Source: Marinobacter mobilis | Lineage (GTDB): Bacteria; Pseudomonadota; Gammaproteobacteria; Pseudomonadales; Oleiphilaceae | Reading direction: 5' to 3' | Assembly: GCF_900106945.1 (NCBI RefSeq) | Contig: NZ_FNNE01000014.1 | Location: forward strand, 1-43,634 | DNA: 43,634 nucleotides | In this document: positions 32,598-41,696 of the stretch, piece after piece | Layout of the letters: each line of letters opens with the position of its first letter | Position numbering within the stretch: the stretch's first letter is position 1 | Position numbers and translations under genes: made by a program | The notes under the pieces: model-generated | Told to the model about the DNA's origin: nothing | The model's database searches: none | What the model saw: only the letters and a program-made list of their open reading frames with translations

Positions 32598-33089
32598 TTG
32601 GCAAGAGATCGTCACAACCAGGATCCTGAGCAGCAGGCAAGATCAGTGGCGCTGCGCCTGCTTGCAAGAAGGGAACATAGTCGTTTTGAGCTGGAGCTCA
32701 AGCTTCGGCAGCGGAAGCTGGACGCCGCCCTGATCGATCGGGTGCTGGATGACTTCGAGGAGCAGGGCTGGCTGAGCGATGAGCGCTTTGCCGATATCTA
32801 TGCCCGCAACCGGATCAACTTACGCTATGGCCCGCTGCGCATTCGTGCTGAATTGCAGCAGAAAGGGATCCGTTTTGTACCGGAGAGTCTGGCAGCGATC
32901 ACGGATCGGCAATGGTGCGAAATCGCACTGCTGGCGCGCGAACGCCGGTTCGGGTTGGCCGACCTGAGGGACGACTGGACTGCGAGGGCGAAACAGGCCC
33001 GGTTTCTGGGGCAGAGGGGATTCAGTGCCGAGCAGGTGGAGCACGCCCTGGACGTGAAAAGTCAGGAGGAAGCAGGGCAGCAAGGGTAA
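32598..33089 (+). CDS. recX: RecX regulatory protein
   Basis: This 163-residue protein is RecX-like: three-helix repeats that bind and inhibit RecA filaments. Family landmarks are ALRLLARREHSRFELELKLR, DDFEEQGWLSDERFADIYAR and RYGPLRIRAELQQKGI. The start chosen is TTG 32598, with GGGAAGAG four bases upstream. The open frame reaches back to 32571 but lacks a ribosome site there. recX often sits next to recA; here recA is absent from the window and the neighbours are a DUF349 gene (divergent) and mltF (convergent, 39 bp). No LexA box was seen upstream. Confidence 0.88.
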   Translation: MARDRHNQDPEQQARSVALRLLARREHSRFELELKLRQRKLDAALIDRVLDDFEEQGWLSDERFADIYARNRINLRYGPLRIRAELQQKGIRFVPESLAAITDRQWCEIALLARERRFGLADLRDDWTARAKQARFLGQRGFSAEQVEHALDVKSQEEAGQQG

Positions 33090-33128
33090 GCGCCTGTTCG
33101 GCCGCTCCCTGCATTGCCCGCTATTTCG

Positions 33129-34637
33129 CTAAAGCGTCGGTGGGGTCAGTCCCAGGTCCCGGGGCAGGACAGACCGTTCGTCACTTCCGAGGGGTGGCTC
33201 GGTAAGGACATCGTCTGTCAGGTCCGGCAGTTCCTGGCTGGCAACCTGCTCACTCGCCTGGGTCGGATCTTTCATCCAGGCCAGAACATCATAATATCGT
33301 CGAATGTTCTGTACATAAATGACGGGTTCATGACCCCGGGCGTAGCCAAACCGGGTTTTGGTGTACCACTCTTTCTGCGCCAGCAAGGGCAGAAACTCCT
33401 TCACGTCCATCCAGCGATCCGGATTCTTGCCGGCAGCTTCGGTGAGTCGGCGGGCATCTTCCAGATGGCCATAACCAACGTTATAGGAAGCCAGTGCAAA
33501 CCAGGTACGGTCCGGTTCGGGAATACGCTCAGGGATCCGTTCGTGTACCATGCTGAAATAACGGGCACCACCGTCCACGCTCTGCGCGGGATCCAGGCGG
33601 TTGTCGATCCCGACATAGTCGGCGGTATTCAGGGTCAGCATCATCATGCCCCGGACACCGGTCGGCGAGACCGCGTTGGGTCGCCAATGGGACTCCTGAT
33701 AACCAATGGCCGCCAGCAGGCGCCAATCGAGGCCATTTTTCTGGGCATGGTCGCGAAACAGGTCTTCGTATCTCGGTAGCCGGTTGCGGACGTGATGGAC
33801 GAAGGTGCGCGCGCCGACGTAGTTAAGCCGGTCAAGATGGCCGTAATAGCGTTCCTTGAGCTGGTCCAGCGTTCCATCTGCCTCCAGCACGCTAAAAAAG
33901 CCCTGAGCCGCTTCGTAGAGCGTATCGTCCTGTTCAATAGGCAGCAGCCAGACCAGGCGGGCAGGGTCATTAAGGGTGAAAGCTTCCTTGACCGCCGGAA
34001 AATAGACGTGGTTGATGGCCAACTCATTGGACGCAACAACCGCCACTTGCAGCTCGCCCGACTCTATCCGCTTGAGCAGCCCCGCCGCATCAAGTTCTGC
34101 GTGCTGCTGCCATGTCAGATCCGGGTGCTCAGCCTGCAACTCCTGGAGGTAACGGATGTGGCTGCTGTTGGCAATAACATGAATGGGGGTGTCCACCAGA
34201 TCCTCAATGTTCTCTGGCTTCGCCATATCCCGATTATAGATGACAACCGATTGCGACTTCAGTCCAATGGGAACGGTGCGGAAACGATTGTCGTACTCGG
34301 GGGCGTCGGTCAGTCCGGCAAGTCCGATATGGGCGTAATTGCGGTCCAGGACCGACAGGATTTCGGTATTGTCTTCGGCGACCCTGACTCTCAGTTCTAC
34401 GCCGAGTGAGTCGGCGAAACTTTTGGCGAGTTCATACTCGAAACCGGCAGGGCCATCCCTGTGTTCGTAATAGACGGAGGGGGCGTTGCGGGTAATGACG
34501 TGAAGAACGCCTTCCGAGCGAATCTCTTCCAGGGTTGACGGCCTGGAGCAGCCAGAGGTGATCATGACAACACTGGCGATTGCCAGCCAGCAAGCGCCTG
34601 TGCGGAAGTGTTTCAGTTGTGGCATAAGAGAAATCAT
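33129..34637 (-). CDS. mltF: Membrane-bound lytic transglycosylase MltF
   Basis: This 502-residue lipoprotein cuts peptidoglycan to form 1,6-anhydro muropeptides. The signal peptide ends in a lipobox, VVMITSGCS, with the lipidated cysteine near residue 30. A periplasmic solute-binding-like domain (about 40-270, LHVITRNAPSVYYEHRDGPA) is followed by the SLT domain from about 295. That domain has the catalytic glutamate in LAAIGYQESHWRPNAVSPTG and the motifs GVRGMMMLTLNTAD and ALASYNVGYGHLEDARRLT. The start is ATG 34637, with AAGGA seven bases upstream; the TTG two codons earlier overlaps this site. It is divergent from purL, as in Pseudomonas aeruginosa. Confidence 0.94.
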   Translation of the reverse strand: MISLMPQLKHFRTGACWLAIASVVMITSGCSRPSTLEEIRSEGVLHVITRNAPSVYYEHRDGPAGFEYELAKSFADSLGVELRVRVAEDNTEILSVLDRNYAHIGLAGLTDAPEYDNRFRTVPIGLKSQSVVIYNRDMAKPENIEDLVDTPIHVIANSSHIRYLQELQAEHPDLTWQQHAELDAAGLLKRIESGELQVAVVASNELAINHVYFPAVKEAFTLNDPARLVWLLPIEQDDTLYEAAQGFFSVLEADGTLDQLKERYYGHLDRLNYVGARTFVHHVRNRLPRYEDLFRDHAQKNGLDWRLLAAIGYQESHWRPNAVSPTGVRGMMMLTLNTADYVGIDNRLDPAQSVDGGARYFSMVHERIPERIPEPDRTWFALASYNVGYGHLEDARRLTEAAGKNPDRWMDVKEFLPLLAQKEWYTKTRFGYARGHEPVIYVQNIRRYYDVLAWMKDPTQASEQVASQELPDLTDDVLTEPPLGSDERSVLPRDLGLTPPTL

Positions 34638-35174
34638 CGCCAAATCCTTAGTCTCCCGTACAGCGGTTCCGAGGGTTCGTCACTCATGCCCTTGCTATCT
34701 TTTCCCTTTATAACAATAGCTTGGCTTGTTGAGTGGGCTCTGACAGAACGCGGGTCAGGCTTTCCATGCCCATTGAAATGATCCCCCAGTTCTGTGCGCC
34801 AGGTCAATCTTACTGTTCGAAAACTATGCAAAACTCTGTCAACTGTATAATCCTTGTACAGCTTGTGCTGTGGCTTTCATGACCGTCCGGACGTGTCTGT
34901 ACAGCCCTTGTTACAGGTCTGGCCCGTTGCCAGATCGGGTCGGCGACATGATCGTTTGAACCGTGATGGGGGTCTATAGGCCATTTTGCTAGTTCGAACT
35001 GACCGGCATGGTGGAAATCCACAGGAAGTCAGGTTGGATTGTCGGGCTTTCGTCTCTGTATCCCTCCGTCGCTTTCCAGTATCATTGCGCCCGTTCAGAT
35101 CAAACCGGTCCCGGCGACGTTTGCCATTGCCAGGACGTTCCTGATTCCCAGATTAGCGTGTACAGGTTTAGACC
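34638..35174. other. Divergent mltF/purL intergenic region
   Basis: This 537-bp region has no supportable gene. It contains a perfect -10-like TATAAT at 34846-34851 without a good -35, and several TGTACAG-type words (near 34855, 34899 and 35159). A possible stem, GTCTGGC/GCCAGAT, lies near 34917-34937. No complete PurR palindrome was found; only a half-like GACGTTTGCC occurs near 35115. The length suggests a long purL leader, but no known riboswitch was recognised. Confidence 0.5.
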
Positions 35175-38100
35175 ATGCTGGAACTTCGCGGCGCTCCTGC
35201 GCTCTCGCCCTTCCGTTCTCAGAAGTTGCTTGCCCAGATTCAGGCCATCGTGCCTGAGGTTGAGCGCGTTTATGCTGAGTTCATGCACTTTTGCGATATC
35301 GACGACGCCCTGGCGCCGATGGAGCAGCAGGTCCTCGACCGCCTGCTTACCTACGGCCCCAGTGTGCCGGCGGAGCAACCTGAGGGCATTCTCTTCCTGG
35401 TGGTTCCCCGTCCGGGCACCCTGTCTCCCTGGTCCAGTAAGGCGACAGACATTGCCCGTAACTGTGGTCTTAAGCAGATTCGTCGCATTGAACGTGGCTG
35501 CGCTTATTATGTGGCCGCATCGGAAAAGCTCGGGCTTGATCAGCGTGAACAGATCGCGGCACTTCTCCATGACCGGATGACCCAGAAGGTGTTCCATGAA
35601 ATGGGTGGTGCAGAACTGCTGTTCAATCGGGAAGAGCCGCGACCGCTGAACAAAGTCGCCATTCTTGCCGGCGGGCGCAAGGCGCTGGAAGATGCCAACC
35701 GCACTCTGGGCCTGGCACTGGCTGAAGATGAGATCGATTATCTGGTCAACGCCTTTAAAGGTCTTGAGCGGGACCCGACAGATGTCGAGCTGATGATGTT
35801 TGCCCAGGCGAACTCCGAACATTGCCGACACAAGATTTTCAACGCTTCCTGGGACATTGATGGCGAAGCCCAGGAAAAATCGCTGTTTGCGATGATCCGT
35901 AACACCTTCGAGATGAACAGTGAAGGCGTGCTGTCCGCCTACAAGGATAACGCCTCGGTTATTGAGGGGAGTCGCGGCGGGCGGTTCTTCCCGAATCCGG
36001 ACAGCGGTGTCTACGAATACAATGAGGAAGACATCCACATCCTCATGAAGGTGGAAACACACAACCACCCGACCGCCATTTCTCCGTTCGCCGGCGCGGC
36101 AACGGGCTCCGGTGGTGAGATTCGTGATGAGGGCGCGACTGGGCGTGGCTCCAAGCCCAAAGCGGGCCTGACCGGCTTTACCGTGTCCAACCTCAATATC
36201 CCGGGTGATGAGCAGCCCTGGGAAGGCGGATACGGCAAGCCGGAACGGATTGCCTCGGCCCTCGACATCATGATTGAAGGGCCGATTGGTGGCGCTGCTT
36301 TTAACAACGAATTCGGCCGACCGAACCTTGCGGGCTATTTCCGTACCTTCGAGGAGAGCGTTGCCGGACCCACCGGTGAGGAAGTTCGCGGCTACCATAA
36401 GCCGATCATGATTGCCGGTGGTCTGGGTAATATCCGGGCGGAGCACGTCGAAAAGGGCAGCATTCCTGTTGGTGCCAAGCTGATTGTGCTGGGCGGTCCT
36501 TCCATGTTGATCGGTCTCGGAGGCGGCGCGGCCTCGTCCATGGATTCAGGCTCAAGCCATGAAAACCTCGACTTTGCTTCCGTGCAGCGTGATAACCCGG
36601 AAATGGAACGCCGTTGTCAGGAGGTCATTGACCGTTGCTGGCAGATGGGTGACAGCAACCCTGTCAGCTTCATCCATGACGTAGGCGCTGGCGGCCTGTC
36701 CAATGCCATGCCTGAGCTGGTCAAGGATGGTGGGCGTGGTGGCAAGTTCGAGCTGCGGGAAATTCCGAACGATGAACCTGGCATGTCGCCGCTGGAGATC
36801 TGGTGTAACGAGTCCCAGGAGCGTTATGTGCTCGCAGTGGCACCACAGAATCTCAAGCGCTTTGACGAAATTTGCCGTCGCGAGCGTTGCCCTTATGCCG
36901 TCATTGGCGAAGCCACCGAGGAAATGCATCTGGAGCTGGCGGATTCCTATTTCAACGACCGGGCAGTGGACCTGCCGATGGACGTGTTGTTTGGCAAGCC
37001 GCCGAAGATGCATCGCAGCGTGGCGCGTTCTTCGTTCACCAAACCCATCTTTGACAGCACCCAGATTGACGTCAAGGATGCGATTCGCCGGGTGCTTCGC
37101 CTGCCGTCTGTCGGCAGCAAAAGCTTCCTGATCACCATTGGCGACCGCACGATCACCGGTCTGGTGGCGCGGGATCAGATGGTCGGTCCCTGGCAGGTTC
37201 CGGTCAGTGATGTGGCCGTTACCGCAGCTTCATTCGATGTGCACACCGGCGAAGCCATGGCCATGGGCGAGCGCACACCGGTAGCCACCATTGATGCACC
37301 TGCCTCTGGTCGCATGGCGGTCGGTGAAGTCATCACCAATCTGGCTGCTGCATCGATTGAAAAACTGTCCAATATCCGTCTGTCGGCGAACTGGATGGCC
37401 GCGGCGGGTCATCCGGGTGAAGATGAAAACCTTTACGAGACCGTAAAGGCCGTTGGTATGGAGTTGTGCCCGCAGCTGGGGATTACCATTCCCGTGGGTA
37501 AGGACTCCATGTCCATGAAGACCGTCTGGGAAGAGGATAACGGCGAGCAGAAGAGTGTGACTGCTCCGTTGTCACTGGTCATCAGCGGTTTCTCTCCGGT
37601 TACCGATGTTCGTAAGACCCTGACGCCGGAACTACGGACTGATGCGGGTGAAACCGACCTGATCCTGGTGGATCTGGCAGCCGGCCAGAATCGACTGGGG
37701 GGCTCTGCCCTTGCCCAGGTCTATCGTCAGGTGGGTGCGGTAGCACCAGACCTGGATGACCCTGAGGACATCAAGGCCTTCTTTGCGGTGATTCAGGGCC
37801 TGAACAGTGACGACAAGCTCCTGGCCTATCATGACCGTTCTGACGGCGGCATGTTTGTTACCTTGGCCGAAATGGCGTTTGCTGGTCACACTGGCGTTGA
37901 CGTCAAGCTTGATGGCCTGGCTGAACATGCGAGCCAGTTTGCCCGTGAAATGTTCAACGAGGAACTGGGGGCGGTGATCCAGGTTCGTCGCGAAGACACT
38001 GAGTTTGTGTTGCAGCAGTTCTCCGGAGCTGGCCTGGGTGAGCACACCTCGGTTATCGGAACCCTGAACGCCGACGATCGTGTCCGCTTCTCCTTTGCTG

Positions 38101-39080
38101 GAGAGGATGTCATCGATGAGGCTCGAGCTGATCTGCAGCGGCTATGGTCCGAAACCAGCTATCAGGTCCAGTCGCTGCGTGATAACGCCGAGTGTGCGGC
38201 GGAAGAGTTTGACAACATCCTCGATGCCAGCGATCCCGGCCTGCAGGCGGAGTTGACCTTTGATCTGAACGAAGATGTTGCCGCTCCGTACATTGCTACC
38301 GGTGTTCGTCCCCGTGTGGCGGTGCTGCGCGAGCAGGGCGTCAACGGGCAGGTTGAAATGGCTGCGGCCTTTGATCGTGCCGGCTTTGAAGCCGTTGATG
38401 TGCACATGAGCGATATGCTCTCAGGGCGCGTCAGCCTGGAAGGTTTCAGTACCCTGGTTGCCTGTGGTGGCTTCTCTTACGGAGACGTGTTGGGTGCAGG
38501 TGAAGGCTGGGCCAAGTCTATTCTGTTCAATGAGCGTGTGCGCGACCAGTTCGCGGCGTTCTTTGAGCGCCAGGACACCTTGTCGCTGGGGGTATGTAAC
38601 GGCTGTCAGATGCTGTCGAATCTCCACGAACTGATTCCGGGCAGTGAAGGCTGGCCCCGGTTTGTCCGTAACCAGTCGGAGCAGTTTGAGGCGCGTCTGG
38701 TCATGGTTGAGGTGGCACCTTCGAAATCGGCATTCCTTGATGGTATGGCCGGATCCCGTATGCCTATCGCGGTTGCTCACGGTGAAGGGCGAGTGGAGTT
38801 TGGTGGCACTGGGTCCGCTGCTCAGTTGGCTGATGCCGGCCTTGTAGCGTTGCGATACGTTAACAACCACGGCCAGGTGACCGAGCGCTATCCGTTTAAC
38901 CCCAATGGCTCTGAGGCTGGTATTACCGGGGTGACAACCAGTGACGGTCGGGTAACGATCATGATGCCGCACCCTGAGCGGGTCTTCCGTGCTGCGCAGC
39001 TTTCCTGGCGTCCACAGGGTTGGACGGAAGATGCGCCGTGGATGCGGATGTTCCGTAACGCTCGCCGGTTGTTTGACTAA
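35175..39080 (+). CDS. purL: Phosphoribosylformylglycinamidine synthase
   Basis: This single-chain large-type FGAM synthetase has 1301 residues (E. coli 1295) and converts FGAR, glutamine and ATP to FGAM, step 4 of purine synthesis. An N-terminal PurS-like domain (about 1-150) is followed by the linker and FGAM synthetase domains. These carry MMFAQANSEHCRHKIFNASW, the metal and substrate motif MKVETHNHPTAISPFAGAAT and HDVGAGGLSNAMPELVKDGG. The C-terminal glutaminase domain (from about 1045) has the nucleophile C1141 in LGVCNGCQML, and the His-Glu pair in IMMPHPERVFRA near the end. All key residues are present. The start at 35175 has AGG about nine bases upstream. It is divergent from mltF and followed by its own terminator. 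Confidence 0.98.
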   Translation: MLELRGAPALSPFRSQKLLAQIQAIVPEVERVYAEFMHFCDIDDALAPMEQQVLDRLLTYGPSVPAEQPEGILFLVVPRPGTLSPWSSKATDIARNCGLKQIRRIERGCAYYVAASEKLGLDQREQIAALLHDRMTQKVFHEMGGAELLFNREEPRPLNKVAILAGGRKALEDANRTLGLALAEDEIDYLVNAFKGLERDPTDVELMMFAQANSEHCRHKIFNASWDIDGEAQEKSLFAMIRNTFEMNSEGVLSAYKDNASVIEGSRGGRFFPNPDSGVYEYNEEDIHILMKVETHNHPTAISPFAGAATGSGGEIRDEGATGRGSKPKAGLTGFTVSNLNIPGDEQPWEGGYGKPERIASALDIMIEGPIGGAAFNNEFGRPNLAGYFRTFEESVAGPTGEEVRGYHKPIMIAGGLGNIRAEHVEKGSIPVGAKLIVLGGPSMLIGLGGGAASSMDSGSSHENLDFASVQRDNPEMERRCQEVIDRCWQMGDSNPVSFIHDVGAGGLSNAMPELVKDGGRGGKFELREIPNDEPGMSPLEIWCNESQERYVLAVAPQNLKRFDEICRRERCPYAVIGEATEEMHLELADSYFNDRAVDLPMDVLFGKPPKMHRSVARSSFTKPIFDSTQIDVKDAIRRVLRLPSVGSKSFLITIGDRTITGLVARDQMVGPWQVPVSDVAVTAASFDVHTGEAMAMGERTPVATIDAPASGRMAVGEVITNLAAASIEKLSNIRLSANWMAAAGHPGEDENLYETVKAVGMELCPQLGITIPVGKDSMSMKTVWEEDNGEQKSVTAPLSLVISGFSPVTDVRKTLTPELRTDAGETDLILVDLAAGQNRLGGSALAQVYRQVGAVAPDLDDPEDIKAFFAVIQGLNSDDKLLAYHDRSDGGMFVTLAEMAFAGHTGVDVKLDGLAEHASQFAREMFNEELGAVIQVRREDTEFVLQQFSGAGLGEHTSVIGTLNADDRVRFSFAGEDVIDEARADLQRLWSETSYQVQSLRDNAECAAEEFDNILDASDPGLQAELTFDLNEDVAAPYIATGVRPRVAVLREQGVNGQVEMAAAFDRAGFEAVDVHMSDMLSGRVSLEGFSTLVACGGFSYGDVLGAGEGWAKSILFNERVRDQFAAFFERQDTLSLGVCNGCQMLSNLHELIPGSEGWPRFVRNQSEQFEARLVMVEVAPSKSAFLDGMAGSRMPIAVAHGEGRVEFGGTGSAAQLADAGLVALRYVNNHGQVTERYPFNPNGSEAGITGVTTSDGRVTIMMPHPERVFRAAQLSWRPQGWTEDAPWMRMFRNARRLFD

Positions 39081-39097
39081 ACCCCGAGCGGTGAACT

Positions 39098-39149
39098 AAA
39101 ACCGGTCATGGGCTGCCTCAAAGCGAAGCAGTCCATGACCGGTTTTTTT
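39098..39149 (+). terminator. purL rho-independent terminator
   Basis: AAAACCGGTCATGG (39098-39111) pairs perfectly with CCATGACCGGTTTT (39133-39146). An inner GCTGC/GCAG stem extends it, and a run of seven T follows. It lies 18 bp after the purL stop. Confidence 0.92.
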
Positions 39150-39607
39150 GTGGTGAGTCGTAACGTGATTTGTTACCGGCTGTATCACTGCCGTATTGTG
39201 ATCGAAGGCCTGTACATTAAGGTCGAGTTTTTGGCGCAAAAATATAAATTCAGGCGTCAAAAAATAGATCAAAAAATCATCAGGCATCGGGAATTTTCTC
39301 TTGACTAATCGGTTTTATGCACATTCCTGGTGCTTGTCTGTATGAAGACTGAACAGCACTTCATTTTTTCGCATAATTTTTGCTCGACTTTCGTAAGTTG
39401 TTGAAATAAAAGTAAATATATTAAAAGGCGAATTTGTCGCCAATTTGTCCAGAACGCAGTAATCATGCGCTCTTGGGAGGGATTCCCAAAAACTTTCCCC
39501 AGAGTTATCCACAGAATCTGTGGGTAAGTTTCTAAATGGTTAATCTGACCAAAAATTGTTCACCCGAAGTTGGTCAGAGGATTTGGTCAAGGTCCTGGGA
39601 GGCGGTT
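39150..39607. other. AT-rich region with DnaA boxes and repeats
   Basis: The 458-bp space between the purL terminator and the YqfO-like start is notably AT-rich, especially 39361-39426. In order it holds the hairpin GGCGA-ATTTG-TCGCC (39427-39441), the hairpin TTGGGA-GGGAT-TCCCAA (39473-39489) and a pair of facing DnaA boxes (39505-39527). Three TTGGTCA words follow: TGACCAA at 39546-39552, and TTGGTCA at 39570-39576 and 39583-39589. No gene was supported in it, and no confident promoter was found. Confidence 0.6.
39505..39527. promoter_or_regulatory. Facing DnaA boxes
   Basis: TTATCCACA (39505-39513) is the consensus DnaA box. The opposite-strand copy TTACCCACA (39519-39527) differs at one base. 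Together they make a 23-bp near-perfect palindrome with 11-nt arms and one mismatch. The site lies 80 bp upstream of the YqfO-like start. Confidence 0.7.
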
Positions 39608-39919
39608 GTGTATAAGCTGTGCTATTTCGTGCCTGAATCTCATCTGGAGCAAACCAAGCGCGCGCTGTTTGAGGTGGGGGCGGGAAAAATTGGTGATTAC
39701 GATGCCTGTGCCTGGCAATGCCTGGGGCAGGGGCAGTTTCGCCCACTTGACGGCAGTCAGCCGTTCCTGGGCGAGCGGGGGGAGCTTCATGTGGTTGAGG
39801 AATACAAGGTTGAGCTGGTGTGTGAAGACCGTCTGATTCATCGGGCTCTGGATGCGCTAAAGGCAGCGCATCCCTATGAAGAGCCCGCGTATGAAGTGTT
39901 CAGGATGGAAGAGTTCTGA
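39608..39919 (+). CDS. YqfO/NIF3-like small protein
   Basis: This 103-residue protein is YqfO-like, matching the PII-like domain inserted in NIF3-family proteins but encoded alone. Landmarks are YKLCYFVPESHLEQTKRALFE at the start and ALKAAHPYEEPAYEVFRME at the end; the HPYEEPAYEV signature is typical. Its function is unknown. The start chosen is GTG 39608, with GGGAGG five bases upstream. The frame stays open back to an ATG at 39536, but that stretch holds repeats and has no ribosome site. It is convergent with the Nudix/zinc-ribbon gene with a 5-bp gap. Confidence 0.82.
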   Translation: MYKLCYFVPESHLEQTKRALFEVGAGKIGDYDACAWQCLGQGQFRPLDGSQPFLGERGELHVVEEYKVELVCEDRLIHRALDALKAAHPYEEPAYEVFRMEEF

Positions 39920-39924
39920 TTGGC

Positions 39925-40476
39925 TTAGCGTTTATCCCGGGAAGGCTGAAACCGAATATCACTGACGTGAAGCGGGAAGTGGCTTTCCTTCTGATCTGCA
40001 ATAAAGTACTCCAGCGTCCGCTTGACGGTTGGGAACGACAGTTCATCCCAGGGGATTTCATCAATACTGAAAAGCTGGCTTTCCAGGGACTCCTCGCCGG
40101 CGCCAAACGAGCCGTTTGTCAGGGTGGCGCGGTAAAACATATGGACCTGGTCGATGTGGGGTACGTGAATGATGGTGTAAAGGCCCTCGATACTGACCTC
40201 AGCCAGTGCCTCTTCCCAGGTTTCCCTTGCTGCTGCCTCATTGGTGGTTTCTGAATTCTCCATGAATCCTGCGGGCAAGGTCCAGTAGCCATAGCGTGGC
40301 TCAATGGCGCGCCGGCATAGCAGGATCTTGCCCTCCCAGACCGGGACCGTTCCCGCAACGATGCGGGGATTCTGGTAATGTATCGTGTCGCAGTTCGGGC
40401 ATACATACCGGTGTCGGTTATCACCTTCCGGGACCCGGTGTTCGACCGAGTGGCCGCAACTGCTGCAGTATTTCAT
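39925..40476 (-). CDS. Nudix hydrolase with N-terminal zinc ribbon
   Basis: This 183-residue Nudix pyrophosphohydrolase has an N-terminal zinc ribbon with CSSC at residues 4-7 and CPNC at about 26-29. The Nudix box is GFMENSETTNEAAARETWEE, matching GX5EX7REUXEE with all catalytic glutamates. Zinc-ribbon Nudix proteins of this type include NADH/ADP-ribose pyrophosphatases, but the NADH-specific SQPWPFPxS motif is not visible, so the substrate is open. It is divergent from a second Nudix gene (CoA pyrophosphatase-like), with 95 bp between their starts. Confidence 0.88.
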   Translation of the reverse strand: MKYCSSCGHSVEHRVPEGDNRHRYVCPNCDTIHYQNPRIVAGTVPVWEGKILLCRRAIEPRYGYWTLPAGFMENSETTNEAAARETWEEALAEVSIEGLYTIIHVPHIDQVHMFYRATLTNGSFGAGEESLESQLFSIDEIPWDELSFPTVKRTLEYFIADQKESHFPLHVSDIRFQPSRDKR

Positions 40477-40571
40477 GGAGTTCCTCGTATACTCTGTAGT
40501 TTAGGAGTCAGTTTATCTGGCTGGCTTTGATCTGTCTCACCCTATCCAGTGTTGTTAGTTGGAGTTGTGAT

Positions 40572-41156
40572 TTGCGTGAACTGTTAACCCGGCGGCTGGC
40601 GAACTATGCGCCCCGGCAATTGGCGCTCGATTATCCGGAGGCGGGGATCCTGCTGCCGGTGACCGATGCCCCCGGTAATCCTGAGATTGTCTTTACGCTT
40701 CGGTCGCCCAATCTCAGTGTCCATAGCGGTCAGGTTGCATTCCCTGGTGGCAAGCGTGATCTGTCCGATCGCACTCTGGTTGAAACGGCGCTCAGGGAAA
40801 GTCATGAAGAAATCGGCCTGGAACCTGGGCAGGTGGAGATCATTGCACCACTGAGTCAGGTGATGTCCCGTTATGGAATACTGGTGACGCCCTACGTTGG
40901 GTTGGTTCCGCATGACATTTCGCTCGCGGCCAATCCTGATGAGATTGAAAGTATCTTTCGGGTGCCCATCGAGTTTTTCCTGACGGATCCGCGGGAGCGG
41001 ACGGACACCATTCCCTTTCTGGATCAAACCTACCATATACCGTGTTACCGTTGGGGCCGCTACGAGATCTGGGGCCTGTCTGCGGTGGTGCTGGTCGATT
41101 TTCTCAATGCTGTGTACGATGCCAGCATTGATTTGCTGGAGCCGCCCGTGGCCTGA
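40572..41156 (+). CDS. Nudix CoA pyrophosphatase (NudL-like)
   Basis: This 194-residue Nudix hydrolase of the CoA pyrophosphatase (UPF0035) type probably splits CoA and its derivatives to 4'-phosphopantetheine and 3',5'-ADP. The family segment LSVHSGQVAFPGGKRDLSD leads into the Nudix box ETALRESHEEIGLEPGQVEI. The start chosen is TTG 40572 (LRELLTRRLANYAP), with GGAG seven bases upstream; the frame upstream to 40527 is not supported. The stop overlaps the ribosome site of the following gamma carbonic anhydrase gene, so the genes are coupled. Confidence 0.88.
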   Translation: MRELLTRRLANYAPRQLALDYPEAGILLPVTDAPGNPEIVFTLRSPNLSVHSGQVAFPGGKRDLSDRTLVETALRESHEEIGLEPGQVEIIAPLSQVMSRYGILVTPYVGLVPHDISLAANPDEIESIFRVPIEFFLTDPRERTDTIPFLDQTYHIPCYRWGRYEIWGLSAVVLVDFLNAVYDASIDLLEPPVA

Positions 41157-41167
41157 GGAGAATGTCT

Positions 41168-41695
41168 ATGCTGTATGAGCTGCCTGATCGAAGCCCTGAA
41201 TTTCGTGGCGAAGGGCAATTTGTTGCCGACAATGCGACAGTTATTGGAAGTGTTGTGTTGGAAGCGCACAGCAGTGTCTGGTTTAACGTGGTTATTCGCG
41301 GCGACAATGACCTGATTACTATTGGGCCTGAAAGCAACGTGCAGGATGGCTCGGTGTTGCATACGGATTCTGGTGTCAGGCTGACGCTTGGGCGCGGCGT
41401 GACGGTTGGTCACAAGGCCATGCTCCATGGTTGCGACGTTGGGGATTACTCTCTGATTGGTATCAATGCAGTGGTGCTCAATGGCGCGAAGATTGGCAAG
41501 CACTGCCTGATCGGAGCCAATACGCTTATTCCCGAGGGCATGGTCATTCCGGACGGTTCACTGGTGATTGGTTCACCGGGTAAGGTTAAGAAGGAATTAA
41601 GCGATGGCCAGAAGAAAATGCTGGAGCTGAGCGCAGGCCATTATGTGGAAAATGCTGCGCGTTATCTGATGGGTCTCAAGCGGGTGGAGCGCTGA
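41168..41695 (+). CDS. Gamma carbonic anhydrase-family protein
   Basis: This 175-residue left-handed beta-helix (hexapeptide repeat) protein is of the gamma carbonic anhydrase type (YrdA/CaiE-like). Hexapeptide turns are seen throughout (NVQDGSVLHTDSGV, GVTVGHKAMLHGCDVGDYSL, GAKIGKHCLIGANTLIPEG). The zinc-binding histidines are likely those in VLHTDSG, VGHKAMLHGC. Activity in this subgroup is not proven. GAGGAG lies at 41155-41160, which favours the ATG at 41168 (7-base spacing) over that at 41162. It follows the CoA pyrophosphatase gene by about 11 bp and precedes the DUF1289 gene by 1 bp, a tight operon. Confidence 0.9.
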   Translation: MLYELPDRSPEFRGEGQFVADNATVIGSVVLEAHSSVWFNVVIRGDNDLITIGPESNVQDGSVLHTDSGVRLTLGRGVTVGHKAMLHGCDVGDYSLIGINAVVLNGAKIGKHCLIGANTLIPEGMVIPDGSLVIGSPGKVKKELSDGQKKMLELSAGHYVENAARYLMGLKRVER

Positions 41696-41696
41696 A

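Noticed and set aside
34846..34851. TATAAT upstream of purL as a promoter
   Set aside because: No -35 match at 16-18 bp spacing, and it is 330 bp before the gene. Kept only as a note on the intergenic region.
35100..36446. 448-codon open frame on minus
   Set aside because: It lies wholly antisense to the well-recognised purL and has no familiar domain.
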